Notes: generated from the sequence alone by a model not told the origin. A DNA stretch of 64,000 nt from Wolfiporia cocos (GCA_029448655.1 JACCLO010000017.1:124001-188000), one strand, 5' to 3'; numbered from the stretch's first letter, positions 28,914-40,145 are shown. Numbers and translations: made by a program.

Positions 28914-30900
28914 CTTCGAGACGTGTAGTGGGGGCGAGGGGAACCGAGAGGGTTCCGACTGTGGCGACATTGGTGGCGGGGGCCGAGGGTCCTGCTGAGC
29001 TTGAGTCAGCCGTTACTTCTTCCCAGATGTATCGGGCACGATACGTCTTGCCATCCGCGGGGGGCGCCGAGTACGGCTTCTTGCTAGAAGCCTGTCCCTT
29101 TCCACTACCCGAAGGGGCTGCCGGGCTCTTGGCAGAGCCGGCTGCTTCCTTCGCCCTTTCCATTTCGCGGCGCTTTTCAGCGGGCACGAAAGTTCCAGCC
29201 GCTTTGTCTGCTGCCAATTTTGGGCAGGTCAGATGCCAGTGACCCTTCTGTTTGCAGTATGTGCAAGTTGCGTCGGGGTTTGGTGCGGCGGGGGTGGATT
29301 TGGGTGCCTTTCCCTTGTCCTTCTTTTTCTCCGACTTCTTTGCAGAAGCGGAGGACGTCTCCTTCTTTTCGGCAGGGGCCGAGTCCTTCTTGCCGGGCTT
29401 CTCGAAGATCGAGCCCTTGATCTTGTCTGGATATGCCGTTTGGTACATTTCCAGAGCGAAGTCGATTAGGGGCTCGATGTCGGTCGGGGCCTTGAAGAAG
29501 GGGGTCTTGCCGAGGACGTTCAAGGTGTCCTTAACCTTTTCGGGGAGAGTCTCGGTGAACTCCCAAACCAGGGTCTCGTTGGCGGTTTCCGATAGGCGAC
29601 CGAGGGTACGGAACCGTTCGCAGTAGTTGAAGTAGTTTGACTCTGCGAGTTCCTTGCCCTTGGTACCGTAGTAGCCTCGGATTTCCTTTTTCGCGATTTC
29701 CTTGTCCGTCATTTTACCGTATTGGACCATCACCGACTTGGTGAAGTCCTCCCATGTACCGAGGGGCTCGCCGTTTCCTGCCTTTTTGATAAGAGGCGAG
29801 AAAAACTTGTAGGCGTCCCCGGTTACTCGGAACAGGGCGGTGGTAATGCGGTCGTGGTCGTCGTAAACTCGGAGGGTGCCGAAATAGAGACCCATCTTCT
29901 CCACCCATTCCTGTGCGGTCACCTTTCCAGATGATCCAGAGAATTCGGGGGGAGGGGGGATTTTCAGGTTTTGAGGCAGACCTGGAATCTGCGGGGCGAC
30001 GGCTGCTGCGGCAGCGGCTGCAGCTTGTGCGGCGGCAGCGGCCTCGGCTGCGCGGGCTTGAGCATTGCCGGGGGCCGGTGCGGGTTCTTCCGGGGGCGTG
30101 CGGATGCCGGGGGGGTTGGGAACGGAGGGATTCTTGCGAATTCTCCGAAGTTCCTCGTCAACCTTCTCCATGCGTTCAGCGAATGCATCCTCGAGGTCGT
30201 CCAGCCGGGACCGGTAGTCCTTCCGGAGCTCCTTCTCCATTGCGGAGAACTTGGCGGTGTACTCCTGTCGGAGTTCCTTGCCGAGGTCCACCAGAGTGGA
30301 CAGCACCTCGTTGCGGACCGAATTGACCGCTTCGTGTAGCTCGTCTTGGGCCTTTTGTTCGATGGCCCTGGATTGCCCAACCAGGGAGTCGATTCTGCCG
30401 TGGATTCGCTCCAGGCGAGCGTGCACCATTCGACCGAGGGTGTCGGTGGTGTCGTGGGAGATGGCCGCACTTCGTTGTACGGCGGCGTCGATGATCGGCC
30501 CATGTAGGGACCCATCCACCTTGTGGTGTTCCTCCTCAGGGAGGTACGCCTTGAGGTTGTTCTCGACAGCGACATTGGTCTGTCGTGTCGGACCCGAAAA
30601 TTCCATTTCCAGGGTGGTGGCGGGCCCGATAGGGCGAGTTCGACGAGCCGGTGGATATCCGGCAATGGGGGAGCCTGGGCGTGTTCCCATGGGGTTGGTC
30701 GGAGATTCCCTTTGCGGGGGAGCGAACTCCGGCATTTCTTCTTCCTCTTCCTCTTCCTCTTCTTCTCCCTCGCTTAGGTGCTCCAGCGTCACCAGTTGCT
30801 GGGTTCCCGAGGGACCAGCTACCGGTGTCACCGGACCTTCTGAGCGGAGGCGCATCTTGCGGGGGGCGAGAGGAGTGCTGACGGAGGAGGTGGAGGACAT
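28903..30900 (-). CDS. gag: Gag polyprotein of G1 copy D (665 aa)
   Basis: The ATG at 30900 (MSSTSSVSTPLAPRKM) matches copy A. Acidic run, coiled coil, Ala-rich linker and capsid are almost the same as in copy A. The nucleocapsid differs: knuckle CTYCKQKGHWHLTC, with different flanks (KSTPAAPNPDAT before, EKRREMERAKEAAG after). The end (APTTRLEDVL) is again shared. The local block of change suggests recombination between G1 subtypes. Confidence 0.93.
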   Translation of the reverse strand: MSSTSSVSTPLAPRKMRLRSEGPVTPVAGPSGTQQLVTLEHLSEGEEEEEEEEEEMPEFAPPQRESPTNPMGTRPGSPIAGYPPARRTRPIGPATTLEMEFSGPTRQTNVAVENNLKAYLPEEEHHKVDGSLHGPIIDAAVQRSAAISHDTTDTLGRMVHARLERIHGRIDSLVGQSRAIEQKAQDELHEAVNSVRNEVLSTLVDLGKELRQEYTAKFSAMEKELRKDYRSRLDDLEDAFAERMEKVDEELRRIRKNPSVPNPPGIRTPPEEPAPAPGNAQARAAEAAAAAQAAAAAAAAVAPQIPGLPQNLKIPPPPEFSGSSGKVTAQEWVEKMGLYFGTLRVYDDHDRITTALFRVTGDAYKFFSPLIKKAGNGEPLGTWEDFTKSVMVQYGKMTDKEIAKKEIRGYYGTKGKELAESNYFNYCERFRTLGRLSETANETLVWEFTETLPEKVKDTLNVLGKTPFFKAPTDIEPLIDFALEMYQTAYPDKIKGSIFEKPGKKDSAPAEKKETSSASAKKSEKKKDKGKAPKSTPAAPNPDATCTYCKQKGHWHLTCPKLAADKAAGTFVPAEKRREMERAKEAAGSAKSPAAPSGSGKGQASSKKPYSAPPADGKTYRARYIWEEVTADSSSAGPSAPATNVATVGTLSVPLAPTTRLEDVL

Positions 30901-31043
30901 TGTGAATCTGTTTGTGACGAATGTTAGTTTCCGGTTATTCATTGTCTTAGATTCTTAAGAAGGGATTGGTTTTGAAAGCTGCAACTTTCGTTATAGATCA
31001 CACTCGCACTCTATTTCAGAGTTAAAAGATGATAGTATTTCTA

Positions 31044-31967
31044 CTATACAATCGCGAGTATATCCTCTTCTACCGAAGTAGTCGAGGGCCCTGCCACCTT
31101 GTCAGGTGGTGTTACACCGAAGGCAAAAGTAATTTGTAGCGCTACGCATTCTGCTACGATACGAGCCAAGTCCGTACGCCAATCCAAAAAGGAGATACTG
31201 CCTAGCTGTTTACAGTACTTTTTCATAATTCTCCAATCTCTATTTGTGATCCTCCCTCGTCTCGCTCTATCCTTTACGTTATCCACCAAGTCCTCCAATT
31301 CTACTACCATAGTATGGAAACGCATGTCGTTTTCCATATGGAAGCCTGGGTAATTAGGGGGGTGGTTGGCGAGAGGAGTGAGACGGGTGAGAGTGCCTTC
31401 TAGCATGGGAATGACTTGATCGCATGCTTGGAGAGGCTTCTTCTTCCCGAATACGAGGGAAGGGTCGAGAATCTTGTGGTTGGCCGGAACAGATGGTCCG
31501 GCCGCCGGGTCGGAGAGACGGAGGGCCAGTGAAGAAGCTGCTTGCTTGGCTTCCTTAGCGGCTTGTTTGGCGGCGATGCGCTTATTCAGCTTATCGCGGG
31601 CGAGCTTGAGCTTGTTGATCTCCCGGAGTTCCAGGAGACCTTCCATAGCGGTAATGGATTGCGCTAGCTTCTCTTCCTCTGTCCAGATGCGCTTGGCGAG
31701 CGGAACTGGCTTGGGAGGTCGAGGAGCAGGTTTCCCAGCCTCAGCGATGTGCTTTGGCATGTGGACGGGAATCTCCCAAAGATGGAGTTTCCCAGTGTAA
31801 TCTTCCTTTACAGGAAGAGTGTACGTGACGTCCTCTGCCCGAGGAATGTCGGCGGTGTCGATGCGGCTGAGAAGGGATCGCTTCGCCGGCTTAACGTAGG
31901 GGGCAGTGGAGGAGCCACGGGTGCGACGGGTAACGCGGGGCATGATTCTAGAAAGTGCAGCTTTCAT
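31044..31967 (-). CDS. ORF0 of G1 copy D (307 aa, unknown function)
   Basis: Same length as ORF0 of copy A, with a few substitutions such as EGLLELREINK for ENLIELRELNK. I use the ATG at 31967 (MKAALSRIMPRV), matching copy A. The basic N-terminus, proline-rich segment, Ala/Lys-rich helix and C-terminal helical region are all kept. Two independent full-length copies argue that the frame is maintained because the product is needed. Confidence 0.75.
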   Translation of the reverse strand: MKAALSRIMPRVTRRTRGSSTAPYVKPAKRSLLSRIDTADIPRAEDVTYTLPVKEDYTGKLHLWEIPVHMPKHIAEAGKPAPRPPKPVPLAKRIWTEEEKLAQSITAMEGLLELREINKLKLARDKLNKRIAAKQAAKEAKQAASSLALRLSDPAAGPSVPANHKILDPSLVFGKKKPLQACDQVIPMLEGTLTRLTPLANHPPNYPGFHMENDMRFHTMVVELEDLVDNVKDRARRGRITNRDWRIMKKYCKQLGSISFLDWRTDLARIVAECVALQITFAFGVTPPDKVAGPSTTSVEEDILAIV

Positions 31968-32965
31968 GAGAAACAAGGTTTCCCAGTGATACGTCCAAGA
32001 ACAGGAATAGAAGGGATTATGTAAGGTAGGGTAGTGGACTCCTTTTCAGGAGCAAAGAAGGTGTACTACGGGGCATAATTACTCTTATGTTGCGCGCAAA
32101 CCCTGTGCCGAGACGGCGCGGATATTCGCATGACCCTAACGGTCAGAGGCGCCGACTCCAGGGGTAGAGTTGCTGACTGCCAGGCCGGTTCCTGGGTCAG
32201 ATGATTGGGAATCGGATACACGACACCGCCCCGGAGGGACGATGCCGGAAAGTGGCTGGGATTTTACATCCCTTAGCCTGTCCATGCTTCAACAATGAGG
32301 TTGCCGTCTACAGACTATCACGGGGACTTTTTCAGGACATCGGAATACCATCGCGTCCACAGGTGAGTGGATTAGCCCTAAGGCGCGCAAGTGTACCCCT
32401 TTGCCCTATTTGACCCCATGACGTGCACGCCGAACTGCCCGGAGGACTTATGTTTTGTGGCTACCGCACTTGTCCTTTGGCAGGATTATCCGAAGATGAT
32501 CCCCCTCACTGCTTTTCCCATAACGGGTTCAAAGCAGGTCCCTTACGCCTGGGAGGCGGCTTTGGAAAATTCCCATGCCATCGTAATGATGACCCTGTGG
32601 ATAGTGATGGGGCGCTGAACAACGCTTGCCATGACAGGGGGTTGGGCGCACACAGGCAGACCGTCCCCTTTTTTCCACAGGCGGGTCTTAACCACGCATA
32701 GTCCAAGCTTGTCAGCGAGGACCATGTCTCCTTGACCCTGGAGTCCGGGTTAGGTAGGCCTCCTGCCTAAAAAGGCGGTGTGGCTTCCCTGGTTGCCAAT
32801 CCTCTGCCGAGGATGGCGATGTATCCCCCAGATCTCAACTATCATCCCAATCGCCTTGTCAGGCAAAAAGGAATGTGCGCAGCAACGAGCAATACACCCC
32901 TGTAGGATAGAGACCCAGGCCCAAGCGCAAGCGCAAGGGCGGGGGTAGGGGGAGATTTGTTCTTA
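31968..32965 (-). other. leader of G1 copy D with self-priming site
   Basis: The primer site is agaacaaatct on the reverse strand (32953-32963), separated from the LTR by two bases. It is complementary to agatttgttct in the LTR. The rest is about 1 kb without a conserved frame and collinear with 3102-4099. Confidence 0.7.
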
Positions 32966-33664
32966 TGACACAGACTAGACTGTGGGACTCACACTATAAC
33001 CTAAGAAGCGACTTGAAGGAGTTGCTGGAGGTTGGTGAGGAGGCTAGTGGGCGCAAGCAGAGATGATATGTAACTGTGCGAATGCAGAGAACAAATCTAA
33101 GGCTTATCCGCAGTGATAGCCCTACTTATATACATGCATTGTTTGGTTACCAGTAAGGGAGCCAAACATGAAGACGGTCTGTGCGCAGACATAACTAATA
33201 CAGCTAAGTCGTAAACTACAATAGACCATGTGCGCCGGTAATGGCCGCACCAGTAAGATCGTTTGTTTGGACCGTAGGTCCATGTTGTGGAAGTGGCTGT
33301 AGCTACGTTAGTAAGCCAAGCATGTGATTCTTATATACCGGTATCGGGATATGAGTAATCGTAAGGGCATTGGCATGTGATAACGAGCGGGCCGCTTATC
33401 TAATTGTACTGACATAGCCCGGTATCGGGATATGAGTAAGACGCGTGACACCGGAGGTTAGTCCGCTGAGTCATTGACGCGTACAAGCGTGTTATGTACG
33501 CGTTGTTATGACAGGTGGACGTATACCGTGTTGTGTACGTGTTGTTTGGTTGCGTGTACGTGTAGACGGGCGCTTAGCAGCGTAAACGTCTACAAGGTCG
33601 TAGAAATACCAGATAAATAGGTAAAAATACGGGAAAAATAGTGGCATGTCCCAAATCTGTGACA
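32966..33664 (-). repeat. 5' LTR of G1 copy D (699 bp)
   Basis: Same sequence as 23688-24386 as far as I can read. The TSD aagct follows at 33665. Confidence 0.95.
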
Positions 33665-33669
33665 AAGCT

Positions 33670-33913
33670 TGTTGAGCTTCTTTCGCCTGATGTCGTCGAG
33701 GGCGGCCTCGTGGTTGACCCTTTGGATCTCCTCCGGGTCGGGGTTCGGCTTCTTGTAGAAGACATCTTTGCCCTTTCGGGACTTTCCTCGCTTTGGGGCT
33801 GTGACCGCGGAGATGCGGTCTTCGAGCGATTTAGAGGCGGCAATGTGCCATTCCTCGCGCTCCCCCGTAGCGGCGTTTCTCGGGGTAACCGTGAAACGTG
33901 GTGCTTTCGGCAT
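33670..33913 (-). pseudogene. ORF0 of G2, N-terminal part
   Basis: The ATG at 33913 (MPKAPRFTVTPRNAATGERE) opens the frame. The segment is basic and charged and runs to RRKKLNKL, where copy D is inserted. The rest is at 23116-23682. Like the G1 protein it starts with an MP(K/R) basic segment and leads into a Lys/Arg/Leu-rich helix. Confidence 0.7.
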
Positions 33914-34614
33914 GACTACGTAAAAAGAAGTCTAAGTAAGCTATTCTAGTGGAAATCACGCGGCCTTCTGTCGGGGCTTATCGTCGCTTCTTGATGTGTC
34001 GTGCGCTTATCCTCCGGCGTCAATGGGCACTCCGCCCTCGACCGGAGTTAGTGTCGGCGACTGGATTGCGTCTCTCTCACGCTACCAGGTGGGGGATACA
34101 GCAGGTCGTCTTCCCTTGACGCCTGGGAGTGCAGGATTTGGGGTATTACACCCCGCATGTGCCCACGCCTCACTCCAGTTAGGTGGCTGCCAGTGTTCAA
34201 ACCAAACCCATGCCCTGAGGGACTTAGAGGGCGCCAAGGCCAGAACTCCATCGTTCTGAAGCCGTATCGGCAGCGGTTCTAGGCAGGGCAACTCGTGCCC
34301 ACCATCCCAACTCTAAATAGAGTGGCCCCTGTACGCCTGGGGATAGGCGAGAAGGTCGTCTCCGGCCCGGTCAAGACGTTACACCGTTGCCATCGATTCC
34401 CAACATATGGGGAAAGGCTTGACAGCCAGTCCCCTGGTTCCGCTTAAGCCTACGGTCCGGCTATTTGCCCGAAGGCGGTGATCCCCCGGAGCCCACTAAG
34501 GATACCCCGCTACCTGGCGGCGAGCAGGGGTGCGCAGACGGCGACGAAAACCCCTAAGAAGAAAAAATCCCAGACCCTCAAAGAGGGCGGGGGCGAAAGC
34601 GAGTTCTATTCATA
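33914..34614 (-). other. leader of G2 with self-priming site
   Basis: The primer site on the reverse strand, atgaatagaact (34602-34613), lies one base from the 5' LTR and is complementary to agttctattcat in the LTR (2222-2233 in the solo copy). The remaining 690 nt have no conserved frame. Confidence 0.7.
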
Positions 34615-35233
34615 TAACACAAGATAACACTTACTTGTAATGTTCTTGGTATTGCTGGTTAGGCAAGAGATAAAGCAGATGTTAAGCAGGATACGTTGAG
34701 TGGTTAACTCGTAGTATGAATGCAATGAATAGAACTGAGGCAATAGCGCTCAGCAAGTCCAGTATATATACATGATAAATAAGACCCCTAGCAGTCTTAT
34801 TAGATAATACTAATGTCCGTATTCGTATGTACAAGTCCCCAGGTACCTAAATACTTAGTAATATACGATAAATAGATATGCCGATCAAAACCGGGATTTA
34901 GAAAGGCGGCGTAGGCCGCACGAATGGCGTTTTGCGCTCTTGTCATTACAAAGACGGGGCGTGACCAAAGCCCGGTCCGCTGACGTTTATATGCTGACTG
35001 CTTCCGGACGGAATGTCCGATTGGCTAGAACTAGACATGTGACTGATGGTGACTACTAGTGATAAGATAAGACCGTCGTTACGGGAGATAACGCGGCCAT
35101 TATTCGGCACGTATGTAACCGTTAACTTATGAACCAGATAAGCTAGTTATTGGTCTAGAAGGTCGTAGATAATTCGTAGAATTGCCGGAAAAATAGTAAG
35201 AAATATAGGGAAACTAGGAGAATTCTTGTGACA
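34615..35233 (-). repeat. 5' LTR of G2 (619 bp)
   Basis: Reverse strand TGTCACAAG...CTTGTGTTA. One difference noticed from the 3' LTR (t at 34898 against a at 13977). The TSD aattc follows. Confidence 0.94.
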
Positions 35234-35238
35234 AATTC

Positions 35239-37589
35239 GAAGTATGGTCGGATCATCTCAATCTGACATATTTCAAATCGGCACAACGGCTAACCCGGAG
35301 ACAGGCACGTTGGAGTCTTTACCTGACAAGGTTCAACTTCACCATGTGTCACAAACCCGGTAAAACAATGCTCACGGCTGATCCTCTGTCACGGAGGCCA
35401 GACCATGAAGAGGGGGTGGAACTCGATAATCGCGATCAAATTTTGCTGAAACCGGAATACTTCACGGGTAGGGCGCTAGAAGCGTCACAGCAGGAGATAC
35501 AATCAGGCGACGAGGACCTTCTCCGACAAATCCGACAAGCCCTCATGGACGATCAGATTACCAAAGATTACCAGGAACTACTGAAAAGTGGTCCCAAGGA
35601 ATTTGGTAAAGATCTCCAGGAATGGAACATGGAGGCCGGATTACTCCTCAGACGAGGAAAAGTGTACGTTCCAAAAGAGCCTAAGGAATTGCCCACGAAG
35701 ATTCTGGAGTTACATCATGACCATGTGACGGCCGGACACTTCGGACGATGGAAGACCTATGAACTTCTATCACGTAATTACTGGTGGCCTGGAATGACCA
35801 CAATGGTAAAACAATACGTGGAAGGTTGTGATACATTCCAGCGCATGAAGAACCACAATCAGACCCCGTATGGACCCCTGCAACCGCTCCCAGTACCGGA
35901 AGCGCCATGGGACACAGTCACAATTGACCTTATCGTCCACCTACCGCCCAGCGGCGAATTGAAACAATTCAATGCTATTATGGTAATAGTGGACCGGCTT
36001 ACCAAGCGAGCACATTTCATTCCCACGTCAGACAGAATAACGGCAAAAGAATTAGCGAACCTCCTGTACCTTCGGATTTATCCGAACCACGGACTTCCAA
36101 AACAAATCATTTCGGATAGAGGCCCGCAATTCGCAGCCGCCTTATTCAAGGGATGGTGCGAGCAATTGGGAATCCAACGGTCAATGACAACTGCCTATCA
36201 CCCGCAAGCGGATGGCCAGACGGAGAGAGTTAACCAGATCCTGGAACAATATCTTAGATGTTACATCGATGTTATTCAGAAGGATAATTGGTCATGGTTT
36301 CTCCCTACGGCTGAATTCGCGTATAACAACGCGGCTAGTGAGACAACAAAGAATAGCCCATTCTTCGTCGAACTAGGAAGGCACCCTAATGCAGGACCTG
36401 CGAATTTACGTCCAACACCATACACGGACCTAAATGTCATTGCTTACGAAAGATGGTCAGCACAAGAACAAGCTAAAGCAGCTATGAAATTGGCTGCTGA
36501 ACGCTGGTCTTGGTACTACGATCAACATAAGCGCTCGGTACCATTTAAAGTCGGCGATAAAGTACTCGTTGACGCCCGTAGCTGGCAAGACTCCGAAAGA
36601 AGTCTTAGTCCACGCTATTTGGGACCATTCAAGATAATAGAACAATTATCTCCGGTCACAGGGTACACATGGACGAGCAATACAGGGCTTATCACCCCGT
36701 ATTCCACGCTTCCAAGTTGGTCATGTACAAGGACCCGGTGCATCAGAAAAAACCAGAGCCTCAACCAGAAATGGTCGATGGCGAGGAACTATGGGAAGTT
36801 GAGAAGATCTTAGATCATCGTCTCCGCGCAGGAAGAGTCGAATACAGAATCCGATGGAAAGGATTCGGTATCAATGACGACTCCTGGGTACGCGAAGCCG
36901 ATCTCGACACGGCATATGACATTCTGCAGGAATACAAGGCTTCACACGCCATCCCAATGCAGGATGTTCCCCTCAGGCGATCAGCTAGAAGGAAAGAAGT
37001 AGTTCACGTCTTCGACCCTGACAGCGACGACTGGGAAGCCAACGAATGCACGTAGCCAGACGACTGGCCGCAGTACCGCGACGAATTTGCAAAGGATCCT
37101 AAGCAGCGCATGGTCAGACACCCCGACGGGGGATGGATGTCAGCTGACATTAACCAAAATGCGGACTTGAAAATCGTAGTCGGTGAAGGCGGCCGAATGC
37201 CGGAGAAAGGAACCAAGGACTCGGTTGGTTTTGACCTGTACACTGCAACAGGCGATGTTCTGCCAGCCCATGGGCAGACAGAATACAACACCAAACTGAA
37301 AATCCAAGTACCTTTCGGCACCTACGGACGCATCGCCCCCCGCTCTAGTCTCGCCCGAAAAGGCATAGACGTAATGGGTGGCGTTATCGACCACGACTAC
37401 CAAGGCGAAGTAATCATTATTCTTCAGAACCACTCGGACATATCTATCGATATCCGAGCCGGAGATAAGATTGCCCAGCTTATCTGCGAAATTGCTAAGG
37501 ACCCGCACATTACGCTACACGGAAAATCTTACTTTGAAAAGATTAAATCCGAGCGTGGTACTGGTGGATTTGGCTCCACAGGAAAGTAA
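35239..37589 (+). pseudogene. pol: pol of G1 copy B, segment 5 (RNase H end, integrase, chromodomain, dUTPase), mutated
   Basis: Continues segment 4 with EVWSDHLNLTYF. The integrase zinc finger has CDTFQRMK, so the fourth ligand is Phe. The DDE residues are kept. At about 36660 a 4-nt deletion (cttt present in copy A) shifts the frame after EQLSPVT. The chromodomain is readable again from 36669 in another frame. A TAG at about 37053 replaces the TGG of copy A. The dUTPase from 37110 to the TAA at 37589 keeps all five motifs. A dead gene, older than copies A and D. Confidence 0.93.
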
Positions 37590-37628
37590 TCGTTCCATTA
37601 GGGACAATGAAACCTGAAGAGGGGGTAA

Positions 37629-38326
37629 TGTCACAGATTTGGGACATGCCACTATTTTTCCCGTATTTCTACCTAATTATCTGGTATTTCTACGACCTTG
37701 TAGACATTTACGCTGCTAAGCGCCTGTCTACACGTACACGCAACCAAACAACACGTACACAAAGAGGTATACGTCCACCTGTCATAACAACACGTACATA
37801 ACATGCTTGTACGCGTCAATGACTCAGCGGACTAACCTCCGGTGTCACGCGCCTTAATCATATCCCGATACCGGGCTATGTCAGTATAATTGGATAAGCG
37901 GCCCGCTCGTTATCACATGCCAATGACCCTACGATTACTCATATCCCGATACCGGTATATAAGGATCACATGCATGGCTTACTAACGTAGCTACAGCCAC
38001 TTCCACAACATGGACCTACGGTCCAAACAAACAATCTTACTGGTGCGGCCATTACCGGCGCACATGGTCTACTGTAGTTTACGACTTAGCTGCATTAGTT
38101 ACGTCTGCGCACAGACCGTCTTCATGTTTGGCTCCCTTACTGGTAACCAAACAATGCATGTATATAAGTAGGGCTATCACTACGATAAGCCTTAGATTTG
38201 TTCTCTGCATTCGCACAGTTACATGACATCTCTGCTTGCGCCCACTAGTCTCCTCACCAACCTTCAGCAACTCCTTCAAGTCGCCTATAAGGTTATAGTG
38301 TGAGTCCCACTGTCTAGTCTGTGTCA
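37629..38326 (+). repeat. 3' LTR of G1 copy B (698 bp)
   Basis: TGTCACAGATTTGGG to AGTCTGTGTCA, preceded by the gaagagggggtaa tract. It shows many substitutions relative to copies A and D. The following bases ggtaa may be its TSD, but the partner is outside the window. Confidence 0.93.
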
Positions 38327-38484
38327 GGTAAGTACGGGCTGCTGAGTCATTGTAGGTGACTAGCGTGTAAGCGCTAGGTCATTGTAGATGACTAGCGTGT
38401 GTCTTAGCTAATACAACCTAAATACTAGATAAGCCTCTCGGCTTATCGGCATCCTGTGGATAACTAGTGGTTACACATAGAAAC
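38327..38484. repeat. spacer between copy B and G3 with a direct repeat
   Basis: 158 bp. It holds two near-identical tandem units, GTCATTGTAGGTGACTAGCG and GTCATTGTAGATGACTAGCG, near 38350-38400. No gene. It could be remains of another LTR. Confidence 0.5.
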
Positions 38485-38944
38485 TGTCACAAATTTTCCC
38501 ATAATTTTCCTAATTTCCCTAGAGTTTCTACAGTATTATCTACGTTCCTCATATATAAGTCTATAGTTAACAGTACTTATGTATTACGTAACCAAAGCGC
38601 CTACCAATGGAACCTTCTAGCAGGTTCCACAGAATACCAACCACACATGACTGACGAACCAGATGCCTGACTCGCTGATTCATCCATAGTCATACCAACG
38701 TAGTCAGACTTATATATCACGTGTAGCATTACTCATCGTTAGGTACCAAAGGTCCAATACGAATTAGGGGTCCTGCAAAGCATGTATATATACTAGGGCA
38801 GACTGAGTGTTAAACCTTAGTTCTGTTCTCCTCGATAACAGAGATACTTCAGCCTAACAAGCTAGCTCTACACTCTAAGCTCTCTTCTTACTCCCATAAC
38901 CCCACCAAAGCGTTATAAGTGAGTATCAGACTTAGTTTGTGTCA
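38485..38944 (+). repeat. 5' LTR of G3 (460 bp)
   Basis: TGTCACAAATTTTCCC to TTAGTTTGTGTCA. A TATA box tatatata (38785-38792) lies 34 nt upstream of agttctgttct (38819-38829), the predicted RNA start, which pairs with the primer site just downstream. Confidence 0.92.
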
Positions 38945-38946
38945 TT

Positions 38947-38957
38947 AGAACAGAACT
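38947..38957 (+). promoter_or_regulatory. self-priming primer-binding site of G3
   Basis: agaacagaact, two bases after the LTR, pairs over 11 nt with 38819-38829. The sequence differs from the G1 pair at two positions, and both sides have changed. Confidence 0.75.
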
Positions 38958-39002
38958 TGCGAAAGTCCCCCGGCCATTTGGCCCTGGGACCCATTTTACA
39001 GG

Positions 39003-40145
39003 TGTCACAGATTTTGGCCCTAGGGGACTAACTGTGCGCCCTACGGTAGAATATAGCGCCCAGCGCCACCTCCTAGACGCGCGTGCCAGCGCTTGGAAAG
39101 GAGCATGACAGATCACGTGACCTTTAGGGTCACATGCAGGTAGTAGAATAGCGCCCTGGTCCCGTGCTAACATGTCACAAGAATTCTCCTAGTTTCCCTA
39201 TATTTCTTACTATTTTTCCGGCAATTCTACGAATTATCTACGACTTTCTAGACCAATAACTAGCTTATCTGGTTCATAAGTTAACGGTTACATACGTGCC
39301 GAATGATGGCCGCGTTATCTCCCGTAACGACGGTCTTATCTTATCATTTGTAGTTACCATCAGTCACATGTCTAGTTCTCGCCAATCGGACATTCTATCC
39401 GGAAGCAGTCAGCATATAAACGTCAGCGGACCGGGCTTTGGTCACGCCCCGTCTTTGTAATGACAAGAGTGCAAAACGCTATTTGCGCGGCCTACGCCGC
39501 CTTTCTATATCCCGGTTTTGATCGGCATATGTATTTATCGCGTATTACTCAGTACTTAGGTACCTGGGGACTTGTACATATGAATATGGACATTAGTATT
39601 ATCTAATTAGACTGTTAGGGGTCTTATTTATTATGTATATATACTAGCCTTGCTGAGCGCTATTGCCTCAGTTCTATTCATTGCATTCATACTATGAGTT
39701 AACCACTCAACGTATCCTGCTTAACAACTGCTTATCCCTTGCCTAACCAGCAAACTCCAAGAACAATACAAGTAAGTGTTATCTTGTGTTATAACACTTA
39801 CCTAATTATGTCATATGATCGTGGGTAGCGTAGAAGTACTTACACGCACGGACCACGCCTTTAGGGCCGGTAGTGTAGAACAGTAGGTAGCGCGTCTACT
39901 CATGTATATAAGCCTATGCGTTCTGGGGCTTACTCCCCAGAACTAGAAATCTTTCGACGTCCTCCCTGATGAGGGGCAGGACTGTCACCCATGGAACTCC
40001 CTGTGTGCTGCGCAACTACATTCATTAAGTCATGCTAGTCTGGGAGACCCTCTACCTCTATGCGCGTACGCCTAGAACCGACACACCTTGGGGCTACGCC
40101 TGAACACTGGAGATAGGGGGGGGAAGGGCGGTATGTTCTGTGTCA
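39003..40145 (+). repeat. solo LTR, unassigned type L1 (519 bp), itself split by a G2 LTR
   Basis: TGTCACAGATTTTGGCCC to TATGTTCTGTGTCA, flanked by the TSD acagg (38998-39002 and 40146-40150). Taking out 39173-39791 and one taaca copy leaves 519 bp. A TATA box (tatataag) lies near 39905. It sits in the G3 leader. Confidence 0.9.
39173..39791 (+). repeat. solo LTR of family G2 (619 bp) inside L1
   Basis: TGTCACAAGAATTCTCC to CTTGTGTTA, TSD taaca (39168-39172 and 39792-39796). Close to 1725-2343. Confidence 0.94.

Larger units (their letters stand above)
23688..33664 (-). mobile_element. G1 copy D: second complete, apparently intact G1 element
   Basis: A 9977-bp element with 699-bp LTRs (no difference seen between them) and TSD aagct (23683-23687 and 33665-33669), inserted in ORF0 of G2. 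ORF0 (307 aa), gag (665 aa) and pol are all open. It is very close to copy A apart from a block around the Gag zinc knuckle and scattered LTR differences. It is a candidate autonomous source element. Confidence 0.96.
13694..35233 (-). mobile_element. G2: Ty3/gypsy chromodomain element with ORF0 and dUTPase, containing two later insertions
   Basis: It is bounded by 619-bp LTRs and the TSD aattc (13689-13693 and 35234-35238). Removing N1-1 (16950-18840, TSD tccgg) and G1 copy D (23688-33664, TSD aagct) leaves an element of about 9.7 kb. Its three frames are then all uninterrupted: ORF0 271 aa, Gag about 745 aa, Pol about 1475 aa. I noticed one difference between the LTRs (13977 against 34898). 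It was thus probably functional when hit, and the insertions are what broke it. Protein similarity to G1 is clear but far from identical. Confidence 0.95.
1..38326 (+). mobile_element. G1 copy B: old Ty3/gypsy chromodomain retrotransposon, fragmented by insertions, 5' end outside window
   Basis: The outermost element is recovered by joining the pieces 1-735, 1324-1724, 2344-2403, 12384-13693 and 35234-38326. Each junction is a 5-bp TSD (gcatc, gagga, aactc, aattc), and the Pol reading continues across all of them. Only the end of gag, all of pol and the 3' LTR lie in the window. It is clearly dead: the Gag zinc knuckle and the integrase zinc finger each lack a cysteine, pol has a 4-nt deletion near 36660, and a TGG codon has become TAG at about 37053. 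It is the host of four later insertions and therefore older than all of them. Confidence 0.93.

Noticed and set aside
38327..38484. CRISPR-like or satellite array from the repeated GTCATTGTAG..GACTAGCG units
   Set aside because: Only two tandem units, no spacers, in a eukaryotic repeat cluster.
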